From NCBI GenBank assembly GCA_023014335.1, contig JAECYW010000024.1, forward strand, positions 62,001 through 126,000: a DNA stretch of 64,000 nt. Direction: 5' to 3'. The position numbers and the translations under genes are program-made. Each line of letters opens with the position of its first letter. The stretch's first letter is position 1. The stretch comes from Galerina marginata. Taxonomy: Eukaryota > Basidiomycota > Agaricomycetes > Agaricales > Galerinaceae. This document shows positions 13,167 to 24,617 of this stretch, one piece after another. Under the pieces are notes generated by a model. That model worked only from the letters and a program-made list of their open reading frames with translations, made no database searches and was not told the origin of the DNA.

Positions 13167-15160
13167 TTAGAATAAGGAGCTTACATGAACTCTCGCTGCG
13201 TCCGGAGATTCCACCTCCTTGCCGCGATATATAGGAGAGAGCATGACCGACTCGCGCTAGAAAGGAATTAGTTTCCGCCCAATGCAAAAAAAAAATAGAC
13301 GAGGTACCTTGAGTCCTCTGTCGTCGGAGCGACTGATCGTAGAAGTGTCACCCGGCCTAGTCAGCCCCGAGCGCAAATTCGCGATGTCGACACTAATTGA
13401 CGACGACTCGCCTCGAATGCTGTTGCGGGCATTCAACCTAAAATTAAAAGCTGATAGTTAGCACTGGTCGCCCATTGGAAAAAAGGACGACGTACATAGC
13501 GACGTAGCTGTTGATGTATACTTTTCCACCACCCGCGAGATCAATACTTTGGTTCGATGAAAATAGAGATATAACTTACGCTTGGTAATTACAAAACTGA
13601 CCCCAAGAAAGACAAGATTGTTGGGCATCGCTGCGAACTGAGATAAAACGTTAGTGGAATGCGGCGTCAAAATAAGGAGGTATAGCACACGGTAAGGATA
13701 GAAAATAATGATGTTATACTGCACGGAATTGTAAGAGCTAATTCCTGTCCAAAAAATGAAGCTGTACCTTGTTAACGCTCCAGATATAAGTACGTATCGC
13801 ATGATATTGAGGACCAGATAGTTTGTTCTACGGAAAACAGCAGTTAGAGAAGGAAATGCAAAGGAAAGAGCCCGCTACTTTGTGAAGGCCGATCGGCTCT
13901 TATTAAGATAATAACACATAGAAGCGGCAATGAGAAAGTCCATCGTGGTTGTAGTCCCGAAAATCGCATAAAGGACCCACTGTATAATGACGGACATTAG
14001 CGGTGGAAGAGAGACGTGCCGTCGATAACATACGGTTATTTCATGCATGTCGCTAAACCCTTTCAACCGAAAGCTACAGAAGGTGAGGTGAGTCACGAAG
14101 TAAGGATACAGAAATGTCTACTTGCGCATTGTATATTAAAACTTGGGAAGAACGTGAGGCTGCGCCATTCCTGATAAGTGTACTGAATACTCACAGACAC
14201 CAATGACTAAGAAATGTATCAATCGGCGTCACCTTATGAACGTCGTTCCAGCAAATAAACTCACCTGTGGCGCCGGCCAAAAGCATGAACTGTATAGAAA
14301 TGTGAGTTGGCGACGAAGCAGTATATGTCATTCTGAAACATACGAGGAACGCAGGCCAGATCCAAGAAAAGCGGCTGCCAACTTGAAACAAAAATCTAAT
14401 GAGTTCCAGTCTTGTAGAGGTCGAGAGAAATACGGACGTATCCAAATTCTATGGACATACAAGCTAGGGAGTTTAAGTTAATGGGGTTTAATATGCAGGT
14501 TGAAGGTGTTACGTACCCGTGGACCACCACAATTATAAGAATCTATACATGACCCGACGTTGGTAATGATTATGGACTGAAGAACAAATACGCACGTTGA
14601 ATAATGTCTGGACCTGAGACAAGGTGATGTTCAAATGAAATCGAAGACTTCCCAAATGTAACTCTCACCCTGATGCTCCTGTATCGAGCAAATAAAATTA
14701 CGCTGAACATGATCTCAAAATTGATGAATTTTACGCACCATACTATCCGTTCCAGTCCTGCAGGATTCCCAAATTGCTCAACGGCATAATAATACACAAC
14801 GTGAATCAAGCAAATTAAATGACCAGTGTTGAATACCCTGGAAGATATCAGAAAGGTTGGTCGGAATTGGGAGTAGCGAATTCGTACGTCAAGGTACCGA
14901 CCTGAGAGGTGAAACATGATATTTGACGAGCACACATTGACGAAAACAGACGTACGATCACTTTCTGGAACCGCCAATCCTTCGTGTAAGTGGTGTAGTA
15001 TATATATACTTGAACGATGGAGATGCCGAACAGGCTAATAGGCGCAAGGAGGCAAGGACAAATCAGAGACGACGCGGGCCAAAGAAAGTCTGACGTACAT
15101 GCACGCCCCCATCGTACCCAAAAGGGCTGCGCCGACGGTGTTCCCCACCGTAACTAGCAT
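13167..15160 (-). CDS. DUF6534-like seven-helix membrane protein, copy B
   Basis: This is the paralogue of the gene at 4094-6095, with the same exon order and family signatures. The first exon begins at ATG 15158-15160 (MLVTVGNTVGAALLGTMG) and an in-frame stop lies immediately upstream, which fixes the start. The second exon reads LFGISIVQVYIYYTTYTKD. Near 14750-14870 the frame contains VYYYAVEQFGNPAGLERIVW, and near 13890-13990 MDFLIAASMCYYLNKSRSAF. The last intron is longer by a few A residues than in copy A but keeps its splice sites, and the tail ends at TAA 13167-13169. Substitutions relative to copy A leave the frame open, so it is probably functional. The function of the family is not known; sensing or transport at the plasma membrane would be guesswork. 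Confidence 0.75.
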
Positions 15161-16640
15161 AGTTCAATAGTGAGGTCGGATCGCCGAAAGGGAAGAAGAC
15201 CAGGACTTCGGTCGAACGGTACAGTTATTTAACTTGAAAGACGATGATGCCATTAGCAGGCGCACTTGGCGGAACTTTGCGGGTTTTCCTTGAATTGTTT
15301 CCATGATCGAGCCACGCTCGCTGTTTTTGATAATGTACCCCTTTACGGATCCTTTTTGATCATCGAATTCCGGCGGCTGTTCTGAACCTCTGATGAAGTG
15401 ATGGTGAAAGGAGACCACGCTCGCTCATTTACTTGACGCACAACGTGCTCTCCGAATCACTTTTTAATTTGATGATCCTACAGCTTTGAGTCCGTTGTCG
15501 AGCACCGCTCTGAAGGTTATGAGAGATGAAAGGAGGCGTGTCTAGATGTCCTCCTATTTTAGCTTCATGCGACCTTGATGGCTAATCCTGATGTCAGACA
15601 TTTTCTTGGTCCTTTATACCTAGAGAAGTGGAGTTGTGATCAAACGTCTGGAGTCGAAGGTTGACCTCGTAGATGTGTTTTCACATGAACTCCGTCTCCA
15701 GCGCCAGTCGAATTTACTGGATGCGGATAAAATTGCGCATCAGAAGAAGACATTTGCATAGAACCTGCAAGAAAGTAGATCAGCAGGACCGATCGGAGCG
15801 TTTGTAGGGTCCAGGGAACCAATTTCCCGATCTGGGGTAAGTCTGGGGTAAATACGGACGATTCCGACATTTCGCCATCAGGAGGAGTTCGGTGATGATT
15901 CGTTTCAAATCGAGCGTCAAAATACCGTCGCCTCATATCCCACAAACATATCGAGGGCTTTCATGTTTACATTTTCAAGAATTTTAAGGACCAAGTGAAG
16001 AATAAAACTGGGGACGAGTAAAGAACTGCCTTTGCCGGCGCCTCTGCACGTTTCTCAACCTAATTACTTGTAGGCTAATAATTCGTCTGCGCGGAGGAAA
16101 TCAAGGGAAAAAAGTCTAGAAGGTACAACATCAAGAAAGAGAACTTGAGGGGTGGGAAGAGAAGGCAGAACGTAGGGTAAGTATAAGAATGGATAAATAA
16201 AAAAGTTATTGAACGAAATAAGATGACTTCATTGGAGTTCCTTCTATCGGAAGTTTGCTCCGTTGCTATTATCTGGCTCGTCGTCCTCGAAGTTGACGAC
16301 TTCGGCGTCCGCAACCTCCAGCGCGTTTGCACCACCTCAAAAATGGATGTTGTTGAAGATGGACTTGTGTCCAGTGGGATTCGGGGACACTCTTCGACTT
16401 GCGGAATCTGATTGGATAGGAACATGCAAGGCGAGTTTCCCAGTTAAATTGTAAGGAGATGATGCCAATTTGAACGAGACCAGAACTTACCACTTTTCAT
16501 CCAAATACGGATAGAGGCCAAGGCACTGGTGGAGAGTACCAAGTAGACCCTGCGCTCCGAACTGATCGGGATCGTTTCTCGAAAGGGCCTCGAAAGGGTC
16601 CAAGAACACCTGCGACAATGTCCCAGGGCACTTGGCAAGA
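15161..16640. repeat. Duplicated segment upstream of the DUF6534 gene, copy B
   Basis: This is the counterpart of 6096-7400 and a little beyond. It includes the acidic tail-like minus frame at 16255-16340 (ALEVADAEVVNFEDDEPD), which is followed by a stop codon. Frames differ from copy A outside this block. It may be the end of a third, decayed gene of the same cluster. Confidence 0.45.
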
Positions 16641-19522
16641 GCTGAGCGCTGAGACGTCCAATCCGGGTGGGAACACCCCGACCCGAGGTCGTTCTGTGGC
16701 TGTCTACTCTGAGTAGGAAGTGTAAGTAACAGACAAAAGCAGGTTATGAGCAATATAATTTAGGATGCTAGGTAATTCACACTGGACACGAAGAATCCAA
16801 CTCCCTGCGGTACGGGCCGAGACCAACTGATGACGGGTGATCCTCAGTAAAAAGAGAAATTTTGCATTAGTCGTGCGAAAGTCACAGAGTCGCACGCTAG
16901 TCTTGCTAGGGTCAGGATCAAAAGTCATACTTCGTGCAAGCAGAAAAATGTGATAAAAAGTAACTCCCCCGGTTCTGTTTCAATGCAGAAAAAGTGTCAA
17001 ATCCAAGAAGATATCCTTAGCTCCAATCATCGAAAAATTGGAGGTCATAGCTCTTCTCCTCGCTGAGCTTTCTAGCAATTCAAAACTGGTCCTGAAACTG
17101 CTTATGATGGTCGAAGTCATTCAAAATTCAGCGCTAGTCAGGCAAATCCTCTACGCGTTCACACACCTGTCGTTTCTTGGGAATTCAGTGTGCCTGAAAT
17201 TGGGGTTGGTGGGAAAGTTGACTTTTCTTGCCCAACTGAAGCGCGACTTTGGCGTGACTGTCGGTTAGGCCTCGTTAGGCAATGGTCCTGCCGTAGTCAA
17301 GCACTGCATAAAAGCTGACTTTCGAAAATGAGTTTTACCTGACTTTGCTGACTACTACATGACTAATGCAAAATTTCCGTTTTTACTGAGGGTGATCGAT
17401 TGATCGGCGAGCGGATCAACTTGTATATAGGAGCTAGTACTTTCCCATAGAGAAGGCGCACGACACGCTAGAGAAAAGCGCATGGAGGGGCAAGAAGTCG
17501 AAGACCAGGGTTCAAACATGTTCGTTACATGTGCCACGAAAGATGAATGCGAACTGGGTACGTTAGCGAAAGAAGGACAGCTGAAGTGGGCTACCTAAAA
17601 AGCGGTGTGCAAAAAGAAAAGACGCTCATGCGAACGAATAACCAAAGTGGAGCCAAACTCAACTGCCCGCACATTTGCAGAGACAGGAGATTCTGCATAG
17701 AATCGACAAGCGAACTAATTCGGAAGGTCTTAGGCTTCAAATGAACGCTGAATTCCAAGATAGTAAGTCAAGAAGCACGTAGACTGAACTTCTGGTCTCG
17801 AGAATAACGAAAGCAAGGTTAGCACTCGTCGCAACCAAGGGAAAATTTTTCCTAGTATGAACTCGGGGCAGGCTGAACATGAGGAAACGAATCACTTTCC
17901 ACTCGTACGGGTCGAGGAAAAGGTTAAGAGAACAAAAGCTCGAAAGGAATCATCATTCCCGAACTTCTAGAACGAAAGAGATACTAGTAGTTGTTGACCA
18001 AGAGTCGAGACGATCACTCCATGGATTTAGAACATAAAACGCCCAACAACAGATGCAAAAGAAAGAGCTCTAAGCGGCGATGGCCGCCGCCTGTCCTTGT
18101 TTTTGTCTTCTTGGACCGTACAATACCAGAAAAGACGGTTCCAGTTACAAGGAAGGAACAATATTGTCTCGCAAACGACCAGAAAATGAGATATCAAATA
18201 AATCGAAGCTGAAGACATCGTCCGAGTAGACGAAAAGGATAGCAACCTAGGTGGCGAGTTTAGCTCTTCAGCCGCCAGTTCTTTCGTCACGTCGAATCCC
18301 GAATCAAGGAGAAAGATGGTCCCATTCCGTCCTGGCTCTACTAGGTTCGCCCTTGACGCGATTATCTGTCACCATATAAATAGGTAGTCCAAAGAAAAAA
18401 TCGGCGCGTGCACCGTAGAATTCTGGTATCCCCTTGGATTGAATCGAGATGCGATGGATGGCCACCTGGCTGGTTATAATCGAAATTGGAAGACGAGAAG
18501 GTGGATATATGCGCGTCGATCAGCCGGAAAGAGAGATTTAAGAGTAAGAGGGGCAAGTGATGGGTTCTACCGCGAGTAGATGCGCTCTTGCGAGGTCTAA
18601 TCTGAGTAAGGGGTGTAAGTAACAGAAAAAAGAGGGGTAAGGGAAACGAAATGTACGATTGGGTGATAGGTCGTCATCAATGCGCACTGAATACGACAGA
18701 CCGAAGACAGATAACTCCGCTGCGGTTCGAGCGTAGTTCCACTCATGACCCTCGGGTGATCGGCCAGCGAATTAACCTGTATGGGTCCGTTGTCAAGCTA
18801 GCTATGGTAGAAGCACCATGAAGCGCTGGATAAACGGGTGGATATGCATCTGGGGTGGTAAGGAGTCGAAGTCGTGGGTTAAGGCATATTCACTTTGATG
18901 GTACGAATGCTAAAATCAATGCGGGCCCGTTAGCGAAGGAAGGACGCTAATGGGTGGTGGCTATAATGTATGTACCTCTGAAGAAGAAAACAGCTACAGC
19001 GAAGCTCCTTGGAACGAATAATCAAGGCTCCGGTGACGATAACGGAGCCGACGTTCCGTTCGGGGTCTAATCGACTTGATGGAGGGCAATGCACAGAGGG
19101 TGCCAAAAGCTGATCCGCGAGGAACCAAGACCTAAGCAGATAACGCTACCGTGTCTTTATAAACGGGTATGGCACTAAGAAGACGTCTATCAGTACGCTA
19201 GAAAGCTGCCAGCGAGGTCGATGAAACCGTCTTCAAGGCAGAAAAAGGGGTTGACCAAAGGTAGGGAATCCGTTCACCGTGCCAAAAACTTCAACCTTCA
19301 ACTCGACTCCAACCATCGCGAAGAAGGTAGGAGTAAACCGCTTCCCATCTCATTACGGACTTCGCTGCCTCGTAGTCTCCTGTCTCTCTCAAGTCCGTTG
19401 AAGGAGGGGCTCACGAGAATGAGTGAGGTCCAGATGGGGCTGCAAGGTGCAAGACATCGGTGGGGGTGGGGGTGGTGGTGGTGTGGCAGTTGCCTCACCT
19501 TGAGGTTCAGGAGGGGCGAAGG
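16641..19522. repeat. Diverged repeats without a recognised gene
   Basis: Two blocks resemble each other: about 17390-17760 and about 18745-19090. Shared pieces include a GGGTGATCG..GGC element, a CGTTAGCGAA..GGAC element and AACGAATAA followed by CAA. The block at 18440-18600 resembles 880-1000 and 11400-11520 of the direct duplication. The string GTGTAAGTAACAGA is shared by 16718 and 18612. A G-rich run lies at about 19459-19486. No open frame has a coding look. Confidence 0.45.
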
Positions 19523-20078
19523 AAGTTCAAATGATTAGATAATACCATCACGCGTGTTACCGGCATCTCCGGTCCAAAGAGCCCCGATTACTGCCTTGTC
19601 GCACACTGTCGTCCATCAGAAATCGAAATCATCTTTCACAGCGGAATCGTCTGTTTTACCGTCGTTTTCTTGTATACGGAGGTTTAAATAAGATGATAAA
19701 CGGGGTTGACGACCGACTCATGCATGGAACTGCATGGAATTGATGGTTTACACGTAAATAAGGTGTAGGAAAAAGTAGACCGTTCCTCGGGAGTCGGCAC
19801 ACTTCGTGTTTCTATGTAATAATAAATTGGCTTCTTGGTTATGCATTGGTTTTTGGTAGAAACCTGGAATGTCGCGATTTTTAAACCGGCTCAAATTTTG
19901 TCTTCATCGTCAATGATCATAGTTATTGAGCGAAGACAGGCCTCACACGCAGATCCATGATGAAGAGAAATGCTTGGACAGATATTTTTACTCTAAGGGC
20001 GGACTGTGACAACTACCGGAATACTAGCTAGATTGACAATTTTCCGAGTCCTTGGTCAACCTCAGGCTTCCGAGTCAT

Positions 20079-21691
20079 CTAAATTGTTACGCGCAGGGAA
20101 TAGTCATCCAAAGCCCGCCTCAATCCTTCATAGACTTCGGCTTCGGAGTTGACCCTCTCGATTATCGCCTACGAGACAGAAACATTCAGAATGAAAACAT
20201 GGACGAAGTGTGATATAAACGTCATACCTTCTCATCAAAAGTTTGACCTTCAATGTATTCACCGAGGGCATGCGAATCCGCGAGGACCTTCAAAGTTACG
20301 ATAAGCGCCGTGACTTCCTAAGAAGATCAAGAGGTACTTACTTTGTTCCAGACTACGTCAAAGTGCCCGAGCCTACCGTGGAGGCCAGAGAAACTGTCGG
20401 CCAGCTGGGCAGCTTCCTGAATGGCGGCCTCAATTTCTTCAACTTTCTCCCGAGCTTCTTTCTTCGCACTTTCCAGCTCCTTGACCTTGGCATCAATTTC
20501 TCCTTGTCTATCTGGATATTATTGACAGCGTTAATCAATGGGGAGAGATAAAACAAGAAATCCACTAAAAGCCACATACTTTTGCCAGTCACAGGCTTGC
20601 TGAAAAAGTCTCCAATGGCACTGATCTTGCTGACAACGGAGAAAAGCTGGAAGTGACCGGTAAATGGAGGAATAAAACCTTAGTATTAGAAGCACGCACA
20701 CCACCAGCTGGGCCTCCGATCATAAAACCGCCAAGAAGCCCAGTCAAGGAACCAATCGCGGAATCGACAACCGATGTACTCTGACCAGTTGGCTGTCCAT
20801 TGGCATGGGTCAAAGTTCTAGCGCGACCACCCCCAGTGAACTTTTCAACCTTTCAGAAAATGTTAGGTAGATAATACCAAAACATATTGAATTGTAACTT
20901 ACCACGCTGGTCATCTTGGACCCAAAGTCATCGGATTTATTGTTTGTATCTTCAGCCTCCCTGGGAAGCGTTAGCGATCAATTTGAGGGCTTTTCCATAT
21001 CACGTACTGGGTTTTGATCTGTGCGGTAATATTCTCAACCTCCGTTTCGATTGCTTTCAAAGCTGCCTCCGACTCGGCCTTGACTTTCTCGGAAGTCTTG
21101 TTCAAATTGGCGACAAGAGCGTTGATCTCAGCTTTCAGTTTCGCAAGCTTCGCATCGTATGGTGCTAGGTCCTTTTTAGCAACAGCTTCAGTCTGTTGGA
21201 AAATTATTAAACGGTTTCAAAGGTAACTTGACTGGAAACCATTTTATACCTTCTTGGTTTCCAACTTGATTTTATTGACTCGCTTAGCCAGCGCGATTTC
21301 GGTCATTTGAGAGTATGGAACAATCACTTCGACGAAATCTGTCCTTTTGTGAGCTATGATTAGACATAAAACGGCCTAGGGCATACCTTGAATAACACCA
21401 TTCAAAGTCGTGGCGGACGAGCGCGACTCGTTCATGAGGTCGACGTATTTCTGACAAGGAAAACTTATCGTTAACATGGTTGTCAATGTAGGTAGAACAT
21501 GCATTTACCTTATCGACAGCATCAAGACCCTTGGAGAACTGCGTCCCGGCGACCGAATCGACCTTACGGACAGCGGCAACCGCTTCCGCTAAGAGCGTTT
21601 TGACCTCAATAGCATCCTTGATCAATTTATAGATCTCGTCTGCAGCAGAGGGATCATTGAAGGCGGGAGGCTGGTCGTTGTAAGAAGGCAT
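20079..21691 (-). CDS. Helical gene A, left copy: candidate two-component pore-forming-type protein
   Basis: This is a multi-exon gene, roughly 350-390 codons after removing about eight short introns. It begins MPSYNDQPPAFNDPSAADEI and ends at TAG 20079-20081. The predicted protein is almost entirely helical, with lysine/glutamate/alanine heptad-like stretches (LKAEINALVANLNK near 21080-21150; VKELESAKKEAREKVEEIE near 20400-20480). One central hydrophobic, glycine-rich segment (near 20660-20770, with GLLGGFMIGGPAGG) is followed by an amphipathic stretch. No signal peptide is seen. A long coiled-coil stalk around a single hydrophobic hairpin is the architecture of HBL/ClyA/Xax-type alpha pore-forming proteins, but no family motif proves this. 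The gene is divergent from gene B over about 1 kb, with a TATA-like box near 21765. A dynamin- or septum-like structural coiled-coil protein remains possible. Confidence 0.6.
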
Positions 21692-22683
21692 TGTTGATGA
21701 TAGTAGAGCAGATGAGTTCTACGGTGTCGGTTGATGGGCAATTTACCTTCACGCGCTCTGCTTTTATAGAACGAGCTGCTTGGTATTTCGTGACGAACGT
21801 CTGCAGAGCTGAATATTCAGTGCCTTAGTCCAAGTTCTGAAGTCATTGATGTTTCGTCAAATATGCAGATTCCGGTCTACCCGGACGAAGGATTGCTGGA
21901 ATTCAAGCCTTTTGGGAGTATCCCATAGAAAGGTATCTTACTATGCAGATATACAGAACTTCAAATCTTCCAGTCCTTCGCGTGTTGTAAGCCTAGAATG
22001 AAAACCAGCATGCACGATTTGACACGACTTATTCAACGGGATGGTACTGCGTTGACAACGGTAATTTACGAATTGGATCTCTTTCAGTTGCATCTCGCTT
22101 GCATGCCGTATGTAAAACGCGTCCGAGCGAGACGTAAGACGCTCATTCCTCTCTCAGCCCATCACTTGACAGTATCAGTACCTGTATTCCAAGGCCGGCG
22201 TCTTGCTTAATGTGTATGGTATTTCCGATTTCGGCCTATGTGCCTTGTATTCGACAAGTCGCTTCGACCTTGATGACATTAGTCATTAGTAATTGTTGTT
22301 GATCATGTTCGCATTCAAAGTATACTTCAAGCGGTTCAATGAGCTTTCATGTTGGATCATTGCAAGTTTCTATCAGGTGCTTTCGTGGAACATGGCGACA
22401 TGAACATTATTATTCAAATATTCAGGACGTCAGCTTGTCTTCAATCACAATACGAGCTGACTGTCCCTCGTCAGGTCGGGCTGCGCTCTGCGTCCAAAAG
22501 AGCCCAATTATTTCCATAACCTGTCAATTCCGTGGAGGCCTATGTTCCAGTCGTTGTAGCAGCTATCAAAATTAATCCTTTCATTTCTTGGCTATATAAC
22601 CGTAGTAGTTTTTTCCCAAACTTTCCAGCGCATTTTACACTTCTCCGTTCACCGCACGCATTTGATTCCACTCAACCATCACT
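21692..22683. promoter_or_regulatory. Bidirectional promoter between genes A and B, left copy
   Basis: This intergenic region of about 990 bp separates two divergent genes. On the A side a TTTATAGAA (reverse TATAAA-type) element lies near 21762-21772. On the B side CTATATAACC lies near 22587-22596, about 90 bases before the ATG. The right copy keeps both boxes at equivalent places. This arrangement would allow co-expression. The plus-strand open frames in it (21998-22210, 22339-22575) are not conserved as frames in the other arm. Confidence 0.5.
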
Positions 22684-24334
22684 ATGAGCACTGCGACACT
22701 TCCACCAGTCAATGCTTCGGCGCTTCTCGCCAAGAGCGACATTACGAAAAAACAGCTGAAGGAGGTCCACGACACCATTGCTAGTCAGCTCAATAAGTCG
22801 GATGTCCGCAATGATATCCGCAAGGAGCTTGAGAACATGGGAAAGAGTGTAGTGGCGATGGAGGCCGACTTCGCAAAGGTCCACGCGTATGTCAAAAATC
22901 TTGACGATCTCGGTGTTGTCCTCGACAAGAATGGCCAAGTGATGAGATTCGCTCCAGAGTGGAAGTTATTGCACGATGTAAGTAACTGATTCAAATGCGC
23001 CCAATTACCAATTCTGACCGTTTGATGTTAGGAATATACCTCTCTCATGAACAAATCTCAAGAAACCGCCACCATACTTAATGCCAAAATTCAAGGCTGG
23101 TTTTTACTCATTGTTTTGTTCCATTCTTCAACTATTCTGTGCAGATCTCTTGGAAGTATTTTTGCCCTACGTCGAATCGAAAGCTACAGCCGGAAAGAAA
23201 GAAATAAAGCTTAACGAGTACATCTCTGTTCGTTTCAGTTTAATTCAACAACCACGCAGTAGCCTGACTGGTTCTGTAGGAACTCGAAGAATTTGTCAAG
23301 AACGGAACCTCCAACGCCAATCGATTCTTGAGGCTCCGTGAAGAAGTCGTTGCCTTCCAAAAGAAGCTGCACGATATTATCCCCAGCCAAATTGCCGATG
23401 TTAAGGAACAGCTCAAGAAGCTCGACGGGGATATCACTAAGCTTGAAGGAGAGCTCAAAGAGTTTGCATTTTCTTGATCTTTAATTTCCCATAGACGACG
23501 CTAATGGGGCGTGATAATTCTCCAGACTGACCAAATTTGTAAGTTAATATTCCTAGTTACTTTCCAGATTCTAAAAGCTTAAAACTCGTTGCACTAGCTC
23601 GGAGAATCGTGGTATAGTGCGGGGGCCAGTGATGGCTTGTCCGGTGTCGTCAACTTAGCGCCAAAGTCTACTCTCCCGATTCTCGTTAGTACATCGTCTC
23701 GAGTCACAGAAAGCTTACTCTTGAATTACACTGATAGGCCAAAGTACTTTCTTTCTTCGGCGAGAATACTATGGCAGAAACTATGGCCAAAGCAGAGGAG
23801 AAAGAAAGTAAGACCGTGTTATTTCCAACAGCCTGGGGACTATTACTCACAATACCTTTCGTTAGGAAAAGAAAACGAACTCAAAGGGCTCCAGAAGAAG
23901 AAAGGCGATCTCAATGCGCGAAGGGCCCATCTTGAAGCAGCTCTCGTCGAGCTTAATGCCCTGGATGCCACTTTTTCTGATTTAATTGGTCGTTTGACCA
24001 CTATGGAGACAATTTGGAGAATGGTACGAACACAATCGCGAGGTAGCATCTTTCTCATGTTCTGATAATCTCGAACGACATTTATAGCTGGTCAATGACG
24101 CGATAAAGCTCAAAGAAGGATTGGTGAAAGTGAACAAGCCAGCTGGATCAAAGGGGAGCGCTGACGACGATGATGAAGACGAGGCGGCAGTAAGTTTAAC
24201 AGGCCAATTAAATTCTCCAGACTCGTCTGACCTGTCTTCAGTTCATTGCGCTTCGCATGAAGAGTCTCAAGGCCGTCTACTTCACTCTGCAAGACGCCTT
24301 GGACACCTATGCTCTGTCGGTCGCTCCGGCTTAA
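22684..24334 (+). CDS. Helical gene B, left copy: candidate partner of gene A
   Basis: This is a multi-exon gene with about ten exons and roughly 380 codons. It starts MSTATLPPVNASALLAKSDI and ends at TAA 24332-24334 after ALDTYALSVAPA. The predicted protein is mainly alpha-helical with several long charged helices (for example ELENMGKSVVAMEADFAKV in exon 1, QIADVKEQLKKLDGDITKLE near 23385-23445 and GLQKKKGDLNARRAHLEAAL near 23890-23945). A moderately hydrophobic middle section lies near 23610-23690. An acidic run (DDDDEDEAA) lies near 24165-24190. There is no signal peptide. Its size and secondary structure match gene A without obvious sequence identity, which suits a two-subunit system. The link to alpha pore-forming families is inferred from architecture and from pairing only. 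Confidence 0.6.
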
Positions 24335-24617
24335 ACGAGGAGTTCCAAGACCTTCTGCTGCTCGATCTATCTATATGACTATGTACCAAAGCGCTTCGAA
24401 ATTGTAGACTCCTTTCACTCTCTCTATACAAAATGGATTGACTTGTCTGGCTATAGACAAGCTGGCGCCGTGCACTAAATGAATTCAAATAAATTCAATA
24501 TCAAAAGGCTCTACAATAAAACATCTACCAAATAAAATGGCATACTCCCTATCTTAAACTATAGCACACGAAGTGCAATGACCAATAAATACCCTATAAA
24601 CAGCCTATTCGCTGTCC

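Noticed and set aside
22339..22575. Open frame in the A/B intergenic region
   Set aside because: It is not conserved as a frame in the other arm of the inverted duplication.
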